Origin: Leifsonia shinshuensis
GTDB lineage: Bacteria; Actinomycetota; Actinomycetes; Actinomycetales; Microbacteriaceae
Direction: 5' to 3'
NCBI RefSeq assembly: GCF_022606355.1
Contig: NZ_JAHHZQ010000003.1
Location: 496,001 to 560,000 of the forward strand
DNA length: 64,000 nt
In this document: positions 15,160 to 24,400 of the stretch, one piece after another
How positions within the stretch are numbered: position 1 is the first letter of the stretch
Layout of the letters: every line of letters begins with the position of its first letter
The notes under the pieces: generated by a model
The model's database searches: none
What the model was told of the DNA's origin: nothing
What the model saw: the letters and a program-made list of their open reading frames with translations, nothing else
Program-made: the position numbers and the translations under genes

Positions 15160-16209
15160 ATGTTCTTCTTGCCGGATTCGTGGGTCTGGGACTTCTGGTT
15201 CGCCGACGACGGCGACCGATACCATCTGTTCTTCCTCTACGCGTCGCGTGCGCTCAAGGACCCGGAGGCGCGTCACTACCGGGCATCGATCGGGCACGCG
15301 GTGTCTGACGACCTGACCGACTGGACAAGGATCGAAGACGCGCTCGTGCGCTCGGACGCGCCGGCCTTCGATGACCTGGCCACCTGGACAGGCTCGACGA
15401 TCCGCGGCGCAGACGGGCGCTGGCGACTGTTCTACACCGGCTCCACCCGTGCCCCGGACGGCACGAAGAACATCCAGAGCATCGGCGTCGCCACCTCGCC
15501 CGACCTGCTCAGCTGGACGAAATCGCCGGCGAATCCGGTGCTGACCGCCGACGGGCGATGGTACGAGACCCTGTCGGAACAGTGGCACGACGAAGCGTTC
15601 CGCGACCCGTGGGTGTTCGCCGACCCCTCCGGCCACGGCTGGCACATGCTGATCACCGCCCGAGCGCGGACCGGAGCCGACCCGTTCACTCGCGGAGTCG
15701 TCGGCCACGCCACCTCCCCCGACCTCGACCGCTGGCGATTGCAGGAACCGCTGACCGCGCCCGCCCCGCGCGGTTTCGGACAGCTCGAGGTGATGCAGAC
15801 CGAAATCGTCGACGGGCACGCCGTTCTCGTGTTCTCCTGCCTCGCCGAACACGCGAGCCTCGCGCGACGAGACCGCACCGGAGGAATCTGGGCGGCGCCG
15901 GCGGAGAGCCTCGTCGGCCCGTTCGACATCGACGCCGCCTACCCGCTCACCGACGACCGGCTCTACAGCGGCCGGCTCATCCGGCAGCGGGACGGTCGAT
16001 GGGCGATGCTCGCCTTCGAGCTCGCCGGCGACGACACCCCGTTCATCGGCTCGATCACCGACCCGATGCCGGTCGGCTGGGTGGACGGCCGGCTGATCGT
16101 CGCGGACCTGCCGGCGCGCTTGTCATCGCGCGCGGCGAGCACGCCGCTCGCCGCGCAAGGTTCGGCTGTTACCCCGGCGCGCCCGCGCAGGCGTTCCTCG
16201 CGTATATAG
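15160..16209 (+). CDS. GH32/GH68-like glycoside hydrolase (third fructan enzyme)
   Basis: 349 residues, no signal peptide, starting MFFLPDSWVWDFWF. It has the five-blade propeller pattern of the GH32/GH68 clan: WDFWFADDGDRYHLFFLYA at the first blade, DLATWTGS, FRDPWVFAD (RDP), and FGQLEVMQTEIVDG in the place of the EC(P) acid/base motif. It is shorter than usual because the C-terminal beta-sandwich is missing. The last 25 residues (SSRAASTPLAAQGS to RRRSSRI) look like frame run-on. It is transcribed divergently from the other intracellular GH32 gene under shared operators, so a fructoside-cleaving or -transferring role fits (inference). Confidence 0.75.
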   Translation: MFFLPDSWVWDFWFADDGDRYHLFFLYASRALKDPEARHYRASIGHAVSDDLTDWTRIEDALVRSDAPAFDDLATWTGSTIRGADGRWRLFYTGSTRAPDGTKNIQSIGVATSPDLLSWTKSPANPVLTADGRWYETLSEQWHDEAFRDPWVFADPSGHGWHMLITARARTGADPFTRGVVGHATSPDLDRWRLQEPLTAPAPRGFGQLEVMQTEIVDGHAVLVFSCLAEHASLARRDRTGGIWAAPAESLVGPFDIDAAYPLTDDRLYSGRLIRQRDGRWAMLAFELAGDDTPFIGSITDPMPVGWVDGRLIVADLPARLSSRAASTPLAAQGSAVTPARPRRRSSRI

Positions 16210-16245
16210 TCGGATCCCAGTCCGATTCGGCGCGGGAGGGAAGCG

Positions 16246-16950
16246 ATGCGAGCGCTCATCAATGCACCGATAGTCGACGTCGAATCGAAACAGCAGCTGA
16301 TCGAGTTGCTGCAACCCACGGGATGGCTGGTGAGGCCGTCCGCAGACAAGGCGGTCGACGAGGAACTCACGCAGTCGCTCCTGGAGAAGTTCTCTCCTCA
16401 CGCACGAACCCGACTGCAGCTCGCCGACCGGGTGCTGATCGACGTCGGCAACAACGAGTACGGAATGGCGTCGTTGGAGAACGTCGGTGCGATCCACTTC
16501 CGTGTCGTCAAGGACAACGCTCGTCACGAGGAGATGCAGCACCTGGTCGAAGGGGTCTGCAAGACGCTCATCCCAGTGCTCGAGTCGAAGACCCCGGCCA
16601 ATCAGCCGGTCTTCACCCGGATCGAGCTTCTCGAGGCGAACTCGTCCAGTCCGGCAGCGTCGGGGACGATGACGAACATTCACACGTACGGTTTCAGGCA
16701 GTTCGTCCGCTTCGAACGGGTTACCGAGTATCGCCTGTTCTGGTTCCTGCTCGTCGCATTCGTCGCCACCTTCGCGGTCAGCGTCGCCCTGGCCTTCTTC
16801 GGCGGCGCTGACGCGACGCTCGTAGAGATCAAAGGTTGGGTCGAACGGATCTCTTCAGCGTTCCTGGTGTCGACACTCACCTCGATCATCACGCTGACCA
16901 TCCAGTACCAGCGCTGGAAGAGCGTCGACGTGCGCATCGAGTGGTCTTAG
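16246..16950 (+). CDS. Hypothetical protein with C-terminal two-TM segment
   Basis: 234 residues. The N-terminal 150 residues are soluble and mixed alpha/beta (QQLIELLQPTGWLVRP, RTRLQLADRVLIDVGNNEYG). Then come two hydrophobic helices at about 163-187 (LFWFLLVAFVATFAVSVALA) and 204-220, ending at SVDVRIEWS. The ATG at 16246 is preceded by GGGAGG. Not recognised; membrane-anchored with most of its mass on one side. It stands alone between the fructan locus and the phosphoesterase gene. Confidence 0.65.
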   Translation: MRALINAPIVDVESKQQLIELLQPTGWLVRPSADKAVDEELTQSLLEKFSPHARTRLQLADRVLIDVGNNEYGMASLENVGAIHFRVVKDNARHEEMQHLVEGVCKTLIPVLESKTPANQPVFTRIELLEANSSSPAASGTMTNIHTYGFRQFVRFERVTEYRLFWFLLVAFVATFAVSVALAFFGGADATLVEIKGWVERISSAFLVSTLTSIITLTIQYQRWKSVDVRIEWS

Positions 16951-17123
16951 CGGGCTCCTGAGTCTCGTCATCGTCTGACCTGTACGCTCCCGAAGGTTTC
17001 ATTCGCATCGAGGTCATCAACGATTCCCGCGGAATTCACCTCCCGTGCCCACGCTGAGAATGCGCGAGCAGGTCGGGGTGTCATCGGGATGCGCCGCCGC
17101 CGGGCTGATGACGGAGGAATGCG

Positions 17124-18938
17124 ATGGAATCCAGAACACGGGCACGTACGGCGGTCGCCGCCATGAGCCTTGCGGGCCTTGCCGCCGCGAGTTTCGCAGG
17201 GTGGGGCGGGGCGGCGAGCGCATCGGCGGAGTCCCTCCACGCCGGGGAGCATTCACGGCACGTCCTGCTCATCTCCATCGACGGCATGCACCAGAGCGAC
17301 CTCGACTGGTACATCTCCCAGCACCCGGGTTCGACGCTCGCCGAACTGACGCACCATGGCAGCGAGTACGTCAACGCGGTGACGTCCAATCCGTCCGACT
17401 CCGACCCGGGCGGCACCGCGCTGATGACCGGCGGCAACCCCAAGACGACCGGCGTCTTCTACGACGTCGAATACAGCCACACCGTGGATGAGGCCGGATC
17501 CGCGTGCACCCCGGGCAAGGCGGCGACCGGCGGCGACGTCATCTATGACTCTCCCGACGACGCGCTCCCCGCGGTTCCCGACTTCCTCAACGCGGCGAAC
17601 GGAGCATTCCCGTCGTTCGACGAGAACGGCTCCCTCTACCCTGCAGGCGTGGACAAGAACCCCGCCGCGATCATGAACCTGAAATTCGATCCGAAGTCCT
17701 CCCTGAATCCCGCGACGTTCCCGGTCGACCCGGCGACGTGCAAGCCGATCACGCCGTGGGACTACCTCGGGGACAACACGATCTTCCAGGTCATCCACAA
17801 GGCCGGTCTGCGAACCGCGTGGTCGGACAAGCACGAGGTGTACGCATCGTTCAATGGTCCGGGATCGAACGGGCAGAGCATCGACGACCTGTTCTCCCCG
17901 GAGATCGACTCGCAAGCCGTCATGCCGAACGGCGTGCCCTATCCACAAGACGACGACTGGGCGCACATCGATGCCGCCACCAAACAGTACGACGGGTACA
18001 AGGTGCAAGCCGTGGTGAACGAGCTCGACGGGCTCGACCACTCGGGTAAGACCAAGGTCGGCGTTCCCGCCATCCTGGGGATGAACTTCCAGACCGTCTC
18101 GGTCGCCCAGAAGATCAAGTCGACGCCGACCACGCTGATCAAGAACGCCGACGGTTCCTACACCACCAGCGCACCGCAGGCCGGCGGATACCAGCGGGTG
18201 AACGGCAAGCTCGTCCCCGGGCCGGTTCTCTCCAGCGCACTGGACTACGTCGACACCCAACTGGACCGTGTGGTCTCGACCATCCACAAGGAGGGCCTGA
18301 CCGGCAAGACGACGATCGTGCTCACCGCGAAGCACGGTCAGTCGCCCCAGGACCCGGCCAAGCTGGTGACGGTGAAGGACGGCCCCATCATCGACGCGAT
18401 CAATGCCGCATGGGCGCAGACCCATCCGAGCAACACGAAGCTGATCGTGGCCGGCACCGACGACGACCTCTGGCAGTCCTACCTGTCGGACAACTCGCAG
18501 ACCGCCGACGACTTCGTCAAGGCTCACCTCTGGAGCCACACGGCTCAGGGCATCAACGCCGCCGGTGCCACCGTCACCGTGGAGCACTCGGGGCTGAGCC
18601 AGGTCTGGGCCGGAAAGGACGCCGCGAGCTTCTTCGGCGTCGCGGTCGACAACGGTCACTACCCCGACGTCTTCGGTGAGGTGCAGGAGGGCGTCGTCTA
18701 CTCGGGCCCGACCAAGCTCGCTGAGCACGGCGGCATGAACACCGGCGACCGTCACGTACTGATGGTCGTCGACGGCCCCGGCGTCCCGGCGCAGGTGACC
18801 TCGACGCCCGTGGAGACCACCCAGGTCGCGCCGACCATCCTGGCGACCCTCGGCCTCGACCCGTCGTCTCTGACCGCCGTTCAGAAGGAAGGCACCCGGG
18901 TGCTTCCTGGCATCGCCGGATCGCGACACGATCGATGA
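17124..18938 (+). CDS. Secreted alkaline-phosphatase-superfamily phosphodiesterase
   Basis: 604 residues with a cleavable signal (residues 1-36, GGAASASA). Metal-binding motifs of the nucleotide pyrophosphatase/phosphodiesterase branch are visible: LLISIDGMHQSD (first Asp), then GGTALMTGGNPKTTG with the Thr/Ser nucleophile region, TAWSDKHEVY (Asp/His), LTAKHGQSP and AEHGGMN (late His). GGAGG lies 5 bases before the ATG at 17124. It probably releases phosphate or splits phosphodiesters outside the cell; the substrate is unknown. Monocistronic, ending at a strong terminator. Confidence 0.82.
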   Translation: MESRTRARTAVAAMSLAGLAAASFAGWGGAASASAESLHAGEHSRHVLLISIDGMHQSDLDWYISQHPGSTLAELTHHGSEYVNAVTSNPSDSDPGGTALMTGGNPKTTGVFYDVEYSHTVDEAGSACTPGKAATGGDVIYDSPDDALPAVPDFLNAANGAFPSFDENGSLYPAGVDKNPAAIMNLKFDPKSSLNPATFPVDPATCKPITPWDYLGDNTIFQVIHKAGLRTAWSDKHEVYASFNGPGSNGQSIDDLFSPEIDSQAVMPNGVPYPQDDDWAHIDAATKQYDGYKVQAVVNELDGLDHSGKTKVGVPAILGMNFQTVSVAQKIKSTPTTLIKNADGSYTTSAPQAGGYQRVNGKLVPGPVLSSALDYVDTQLDRVVSTIHKEGLTGKTTIVLTAKHGQSPQDPAKLVTVKDGPIIDAINAAWAQTHPSNTKLIVAGTDDDLWQSYLSDNSQTADDFVKAHLWSHTAQGINAAGATVTVEHSGLSQVWAGKDAASFFGVAVDNGHYPDVFGEVQEGVVYSGPTKLAEHGGMNTGDRHVLMVVDGPGVPAQVTSTPVETTQVAPTILATLGLDPSSLTAVQKEGTRVLPGIAGSRHDR

Positions 18939-18974
18939 TGCACACGCATCCGGAGACGATCTGACCCACCGCGC

Positions 18975-19001
18975 AGGGCCGGGGCTCACCGCCCCGGCCC
19001 T
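18975..19001. terminator. Strong hairpin terminator
   Basis: AGGGCCGGGGC, loop TCACC, GCCCCGGCCCT: an 11-bp perfect stem 37 bases after the phosphodiesterase stop and facing the convergent SDR gene. T-poor, as is common in high-GC actinobacteria. Confidence 0.7.
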
Positions 19002-19036
19002 CAGCCGGCTCGACCGGGATCCCGCCCGCTTCCGGC

Positions 19037-19726
19037 CTACCAGGGGACCGTGCCGTCGCGATCGGTGAGGGTTCCGGTCGGTCCGGCGCCGCCGAGGAGC
19101 GCAAGCCGCACGACGGCGTCCGTGCCCTCCTCCACGGTCTGGGTACCCTGACGCCGGTTGAAGTCGGTCGCGGTGTAGCCGGGATCCACAGCGTTGAAGC
19201 GGATGTCCGGGAGAGCCCGCGCGTACTGCACGGCGAGCATCGTCGCCGCGGACTTCGACGAGCTGTAGGTGATGGAGCCGTAGCGGCCCCATTCGGTCTC
19301 CGTGACCTGGTGGAACGACCCGAGCCCGCTCGTCACGACGATGACCGCGGGAGCCTCCGCCGCCTGGAGGAGAGGCAGGAAGGCCTGGGTTACCCGGACG
19401 ACGCCGAACACGTTCGTCTCGTAGACCGTGCGGACGTGATCGGCCGTGAGCTCGGCGACCGGGACGCGGCCGCCGCTGATGCCCGCATTGTTGATCAGGA
19501 CGTCGACGCGGCCGGCCTCGGCGCGCAGCGTCTCGGCGGCCGCCGCCACGGTCGCGTCCTCGGTGACATCGAGCTGGACGACGCGCGCACCGAGTGCAGC
19601 CGCGGCAGCTCGCCCACGCTCGACGTCACGGGCACCGATCCAGACGTCATGGCCGGCCGCCAGCAGACGGCGGGCGGTTTCGTAGCCGAGGCCCTTGTTG
19701 GCCCCGGTGATGAGGGTTGTTGTCAT
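19037..19726 (-). CDS. Short-chain dehydrogenase/reductase (SDR)
   Basis: 229 residues from MTTTLITGANKGLGYETA. Classical SDR features are the TGANKGLG cofactor loop (residues 7-14), LDVTED near 52, NNAGISG near 82, catalytic Ser in VVTSGLG and YSSSKSAA (Y-x-x-x-K), and DPGYTATDFN near 190. It uses NAD(P)H to reduce or oxidise a small carbonyl or alcohol. It is divergent from the XRE regulator at 19828, which probably controls it, an arrangement common for SDR/XRE pairs. Confidence 0.88.
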   Translation of the reverse strand: MTTTLITGANKGLGYETARRLLAAGHDVWIGARDVERGRAAAAALGARVVQLDVTEDATVAAAAETLRAEAGRVDVLINNAGISGGRVPVAELTADHVRTVYETNVFGVVRVTQAFLPLLQAAEAPAVIVVTSGLGSFHQVTETEWGRYGSITYSSSKSAATMLAVQYARALPDIRFNAVDPGYTATDFNRRQGTQTVEEGTDAVVRLALLGGAGPTGTLTDRDGTVPW

Positions 19727-19827
19727 GTCCTCAGGGTGGCTGGCGGGGCGCCGACGGCCCAGGCTCCCGCGCGCCGTAGGACTCCCAGTACCAGGCGGCC
19801 CGCTGCGACGCGGCGGATACTGGGGAG

Positions 19828-20679
19828 GTGGCAACCGGAATCGAGCTCGGCGCGGCGGTGCGCGCGTGGCGTGAGCGCATCACCCCGGCCGAGGCGGGTC
19901 TGCCCGCCGGTGGAGACCGTCGCGTGCCCGGTCTCCGTCGCGAAGAACTCGCCCTGCTGGTCGGAATCTCGGTCGACTACCTGGTCAGGCTCGAACAGGG
20001 TCGCGCCACGAACCCGTCGCCGCAGGTTCTCGGAGCCCTCGCACGGGCGCTGCGGCTGCCACCGGGCGAGCGCGAGTTGCTGTACCGCCTGGCGGGCGCG
20101 GTGCCCCCGCCTTCCGGCTCAGTCCCCCGCGCGGTTCCACGCGGTGTGCAGCTGATGATCGACCGGATGTCGGACACCCCGCTCGCCGTGTTCACGGCCG
20201 CCTGGGACACCGTGCAGTGGAATCCGCTCTGGGCCGCGCTGCTCGGCGACCCGGCGGCGCTGGACGCGCGCGCCCGCAATCTGATCTGGCGCTACTTCAC
20301 CGCAGAGCAGGCGACCGGCTCGCGCGTCGAGCGCGACGCCCTGCATGCGGACGCCTTCGAACGCGAGATGGTCGCCGATCTGCGGCGCGCCGCGGACCGA
20401 TACCCCGACGACCGTGCCGTCCGCGAGCTCACCGCCGCGCTGCGCGAGGCGAATCCCCGCTTCGCCGACCTCTGGCGGCGATACGAAGCCGCTCCGAACA
20501 GCCCCTCGCGCAAGACGGTCGTCCACCCCGACCTCGGCCCGATCACCCTCGACTGCGACGTGCTGACCCTCGACGGGAGCGACCTGCGCATCGTGCTCTA
20601 TTCGGCCGAGCCGGGCACCCGGGACGCCGAGCTCCTCGAGCGCCTGCGACACCGCTCCACCGTCCGAGCCCGGCGCTAG
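19828..20679 (+). CDS. XRE-family regulator with MmyB-like ligand-binding domain
   Basis: 283 residues. The N-terminal helix-turn-helix at about residues 30-75 reads VPGLRREELALLVGISVDYL, followed by RLEQGRATNPSPQVL. The C-terminal MmyB-type PAS-like domain contains AAWDTVQWNPLWAALLGD and the Trp/His-rich NLIWRYFT segment. It likely senses a small hydrophobic ligand and represses the divergent SDR gene. The GTG at 19828 directly follows GGGGAG, so translation may be leaderless or weakly initiated. Confidence 0.85.
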   Translation: MATGIELGAAVRAWRERITPAEAGLPAGGDRRVPGLRREELALLVGISVDYLVRLEQGRATNPSPQVLGALARALRLPPGERELLYRLAGAVPPPSGSVPRAVPRGVQLMIDRMSDTPLAVFTAAWDTVQWNPLWAALLGDPAALDARARNLIWRYFTAEQATGSRVERDALHADAFEREMVADLRRAADRYPDDRAVRELTAALREANPRFADLWRRYEAAPNSPSRKTVVHPDLGPITLDCDVLTLDGSDLRIVLYSAEPGTRDAELLERLRHRSTVRARR

Positions 20680-20709
20680 AGTCCCCTGGGATCCGCGGTC
20701 TCTTCACGA

Positions 20710-21456
20710 TCACGCAGCCGTGATCAGCTGTTCGACGAGCAACGCCGTCTCCGTCCAATCCGCCACCGCCCTGGTCCGAAGCCCGAGCGCGATGACGGGA
20801 TAGTCGTTGCCCTCAGGATCGAGCCGGTCTCCGACGAACAGCATGTCGGCGAGCGGGATGCCGCTCAGGGCTGCGAGCTTCGCCATCCCGTACGCCTTGT
20901 CCACTCCGCGCCGGGTGATGTCGATGCTCGTCGAGCCTCCCGCCCGCACTTCCAGACCGGGGAGCCGGGACTGCACCGCCGCGCGCAGGGCGCTGCGTCG
21001 CGACCCGCCGGGGTCCCAGCCGGATTTGTCCTCGATCGGCGCCGACTGGCCGAGCGCGGAGAAGGTGATCTGGGATCCGCGGTCTTCGATCACGGGTCCC
21101 CAGGTCCTCTCCTCCCACAGGCCCAGTCTCGAGGCCTCCTCCTCGACCGCGGCGAGCGCCTCCGCACGCTCGTCATCGCTGAGGTTCTCGGCGTATTGGA
21201 GCCTCCACCGGGTGTGGTCCCAGCGGAGGTAGCGCGTCCCGCAGGTCGGCATGAGGTGCAGACGTTCGAGCGTGGTGGATGTCGGCAGGCGTGAAAGCAG
21301 CTGGTCGCGGAACTGCTCGAATCGTCCTCCCGAGATCACGCACACGTCCGTCTGCTCGAGGAGGCGGCGGAGCAGTTCCGCCATCGTGGGATCGACGGGC
21401 GACTTCGACGGTGCGAGGGTGTCGTCGAGGTCGAAGGCGACGAGGCGGGGCATCAT
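20710..21456 (-). CDS. HAD-IIB family sugar-phosphatase-like hydrolase
   Basis: 248 residues from MMPRLVAFDLDDTLAPSKSP. HAD motif I is DLDDT near residues 9-13. Motif II is ISGGRFEQF. A large IIB cap contains the phosphomannomutase-like RRSALRAAVQSRLPGLEV and GGSTSIDITRRGVDKAYG. Motif IV is FVGDRLDPEGNDYP. The eukaryotic-PMM-like motifs (ITRRGVDKAYG) suggest action on a hexose phosphate. Its start is 6 bases beyond the PL8 stop on the same strand, so it may be the last gene of that operon. Confidence 0.8.
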   Translation of the reverse strand: MMPRLVAFDLDDTLAPSKSPVDPTMAELLRRLLEQTDVCVISGGRFEQFRDQLLSRLPTSTTLERLHLMPTCGTRYLRWDHTRWRLQYAENLSDDERAEALAAVEEEASRLGLWEERTWGPVIEDRGSQITFSALGQSAPIEDKSGWDPGGSRRSALRAAVQSRLPGLEVRAGGSTSIDITRRGVDKAYGMAKLAALSGIPLADMLFVGDRLDPEGNDYPVIALGLRTRAVADWTETALLVEQLITAA

Positions 21457-21461
21457 GCCTG

Positions 21462-24400
21462 TCAGCCCGCCACCGCCCAGGGACCGTTGGCGGCCCCCGG
21501 AGCCTGGTTGCGGGAGTACCACTTGGCCACGTAGACGACGCCGTTGTAGCTCGCCCTGTCGCCGGCGTTGAAGACGCGGGATGGCGTCCACAGCGCCGTG
21601 CCGTCGGGCGCCGTGGCGATCTCCTCCCACGGTCCTGTCACGGACCCGGGGACCTCGTTGCGGGTGTACCAGTCGGCGCGGAACGTCTTGCCCTGATAGA
21701 CGACGGTGTCACCGGCGTTGAAGACGCGGGACCGCGTCCAGACGGCCGCGCCGGACTCGGTCATCGCGAGTTCCTGCCAGGCTCCGGTGTTGCTCGAGCC
21801 GGGCTGTTCTCCCTTGGTGGACCATCCGGCCTTGTACACCGATCCGTTGTAGCTGACGATGTCGCCGGTCTTGTAGCTCGTCGTCTTGCTCCACGCGGCC
21901 GGGAGCGCGACGGCGACGGTCATGCTGGCGCTGGCGCCCTCCACGGTCTCGCTCCCCCGGAACGTCGCCGTCATCGTGTGGTCTCCGGCCGCGAGACCGA
22001 CAGGGAGGGTGAACTCGGCGACTCCGTCGACCAGAGTCGCGAGTCCACGGTCCGTGTCCCCTTCGGTCAGGGCGACCTGGCCGTTCACCGGCAGCGCCGA
22101 CGTCACGGTCACGGTGACCTTCGCGGCGGTTCCCCACTTCGCCGTGACGTCCGCCGCGCCGACGGTGGCTGTCGCCTTGAGCCCGTCGAGGGCGGCCTTC
22201 AGCGCCGACGCGCGGGCGTCGATCACGGCCTGAGTGGCGCCGGTGGCCTTCAGCGTCACCTTCGCGGCCTCCAGAGCCGGGATCAGGGGAGACCAGCTCG
22301 TGGCCGAGTACACCGTGCTGTCCAGGCCGTCGGCCCGCTCGACCAGTGCCTGCAGCACGGTCGTGTCCACCGCGACGCTGACCGGGCACCACACGAATTC
22401 GTCGCCGGCGGCGTGCGCGATCAGGAGGGAGGTGTTTCCCGGTGCACCCGTCTTCAGGTCGACGGTGATCCTTCCGTCGGCGGTCGCCTGCGGCGTGGCC
22501 GCCACGGCCGCGACGCCGGGGTCGAGCGAGTACGCGGCGATCGCGTCCCCGCTCATCACCGGGGTGATGGTCGCCGTCGCCGTCGCGACGCCGTCACGGT
22601 CGGCCTTCACCGGTGCGGTGCACGACAGGCTGTAGCCGCCATAGACCTCGAACTCCCAGATGTTGAGCCCGTACTTGGTCGACGGCGACCCGATCACGCG
22701 GACGTACCGCACCTCCGCCACCGCGAAGTCGGTCGTGTCCCGCCGGTGGTCGGCCGTGCCCGAGTTCTGCACGTGTGCGAGCGGCGTCCAGTCGGTGCCG
22801 TTCACCGACCCTTCGAGCTGATAGTCGGTGGAGTTCCCTGTCTCCCATTCGACGACGGCCTGCGACACCGGCTGCACACTGCCGAGGTCGACCTGCAGCC
22901 AGTTCCGGTTCGTGTAGGGCGCGGCTCCGGTCGGCCGGGCCGAGGACCATTTCGTGGTCTTCGAGCCGTCGGTCGCCGCCGTCGGCTGCACGTTCGCCAG
23001 GTTGTTGTACACGCTATCCGCGGTCGTCGGCTTGCCCTGCGCGAGGTTCACCCTGCCCGTCGTGGTCGGCGCCGTCGTGATGGCGCTGTCGCCGAACACC
23101 TCGAACTCCCACACCGAGACCCCGTAGGTGGTCAGCGCTCGCTTGACCGTCTGCATCCGCACGTAGCGCCCTGTCGCGTTCAGCGCCACGAGGTCGGTGC
23201 CGCCATCGCTGCCTGCGGCCGGTGTCGCGTAGGCGTCGCGCCAGGTCGTACCGTCGTCCGACACCTGGATCTTGTACTGGCTGGCGTAGGACGCCTCCCA
23301 GTACAACCGCACCGCGCCGATCTTCTGCACCGTGCCGAGGTCGACCTGCAGCCAGGAGGTGTCGGGCGAACCCGTGCGGTCGGCGATCCACCGGGTGGTC
23401 AGGTTCGCGTCGGTCGCGCTGCCCGGGCCAGTGCCGTCGGAGGCGGTCGTCGGGGCCCCGAGTGCCAGGTTCACGGACGAGACCGGCGTGAGCTTCGCGA
23501 TCGAGAACGAGCCGGCGCGCGGCCCGTCCAGCGGCAGGACGCGGACGAAGTTGGCCGCCGTCGCCGGGAAGTCGACGTGCTGGTGTCCGCCGGAGGGGTT
23601 CTGGACCATCTTCTGGTCGGTCCAGTTCGCGCCGTCCGTCGAGGTCTGCACCAGGTACCGGCTCGCGTAATCGGTGCCCCAATCGACGTCGGCGCCCATG
23701 GCGTACGAGCCGGCCGCGAGCCGCACGACGAAGGGCGACCCGTTCGGGTCGTCCGCCGCCAGGGGCTCTGTCACGGTCTTGCCGAGGTTCGCGCCGCTGC
23801 CGAGCACGAAGGTGCCGTGCGACGTCCCCGCACCCCCGCTCAGCGTCACATCCACCAGGAGGCCCGGCTGGCTCGGGTTGGACAGGCTGACCACCGGGGT
23901 CCCGGAGGACTCGTCGAGCATCACGATGCTCGGCCGGCTCACCGTCAGGGTGCGGCCGTCGCCGAGGTCGAGGGAGCCCGCCTGGTAGAAGGTGGCCATC
24001 GTGCGCTTCAGCCCCGCGTGCTGCACGGCCTGCACCGACGTGTCGTTCCGCAGGATCTTCACCGCCGGGCTCGCCGCGTAGGCCTGAGTCTGCGCGGCCG
24101 TCTTGGCCGGGAGCACGATGTACTCGTAGCCGGCGTTCTTCGGCGCCGTGCCGTGATCGAAGTACAGCGTGAACGCGTCGTGGCTCTCCGGCTGGTCACC
24201 GTAGTAGCTGCCGGTCTGGGTCTTGTCGGAGACCGTCACGGGCTGGCCGGACGGGAAGACGTAGCCGACCTTGTCGTTGTAGGCCCAGGACGGGTTCTGC
24301 ACGACCTGCCCGTCGGTTCCGGCGGCGACCTTCTGGCCGTCGACGGTCGCGTTGCTCTTGGCCGAGACCTGGTTGACGGTCGTGTGGATGGGCGCCGTCG

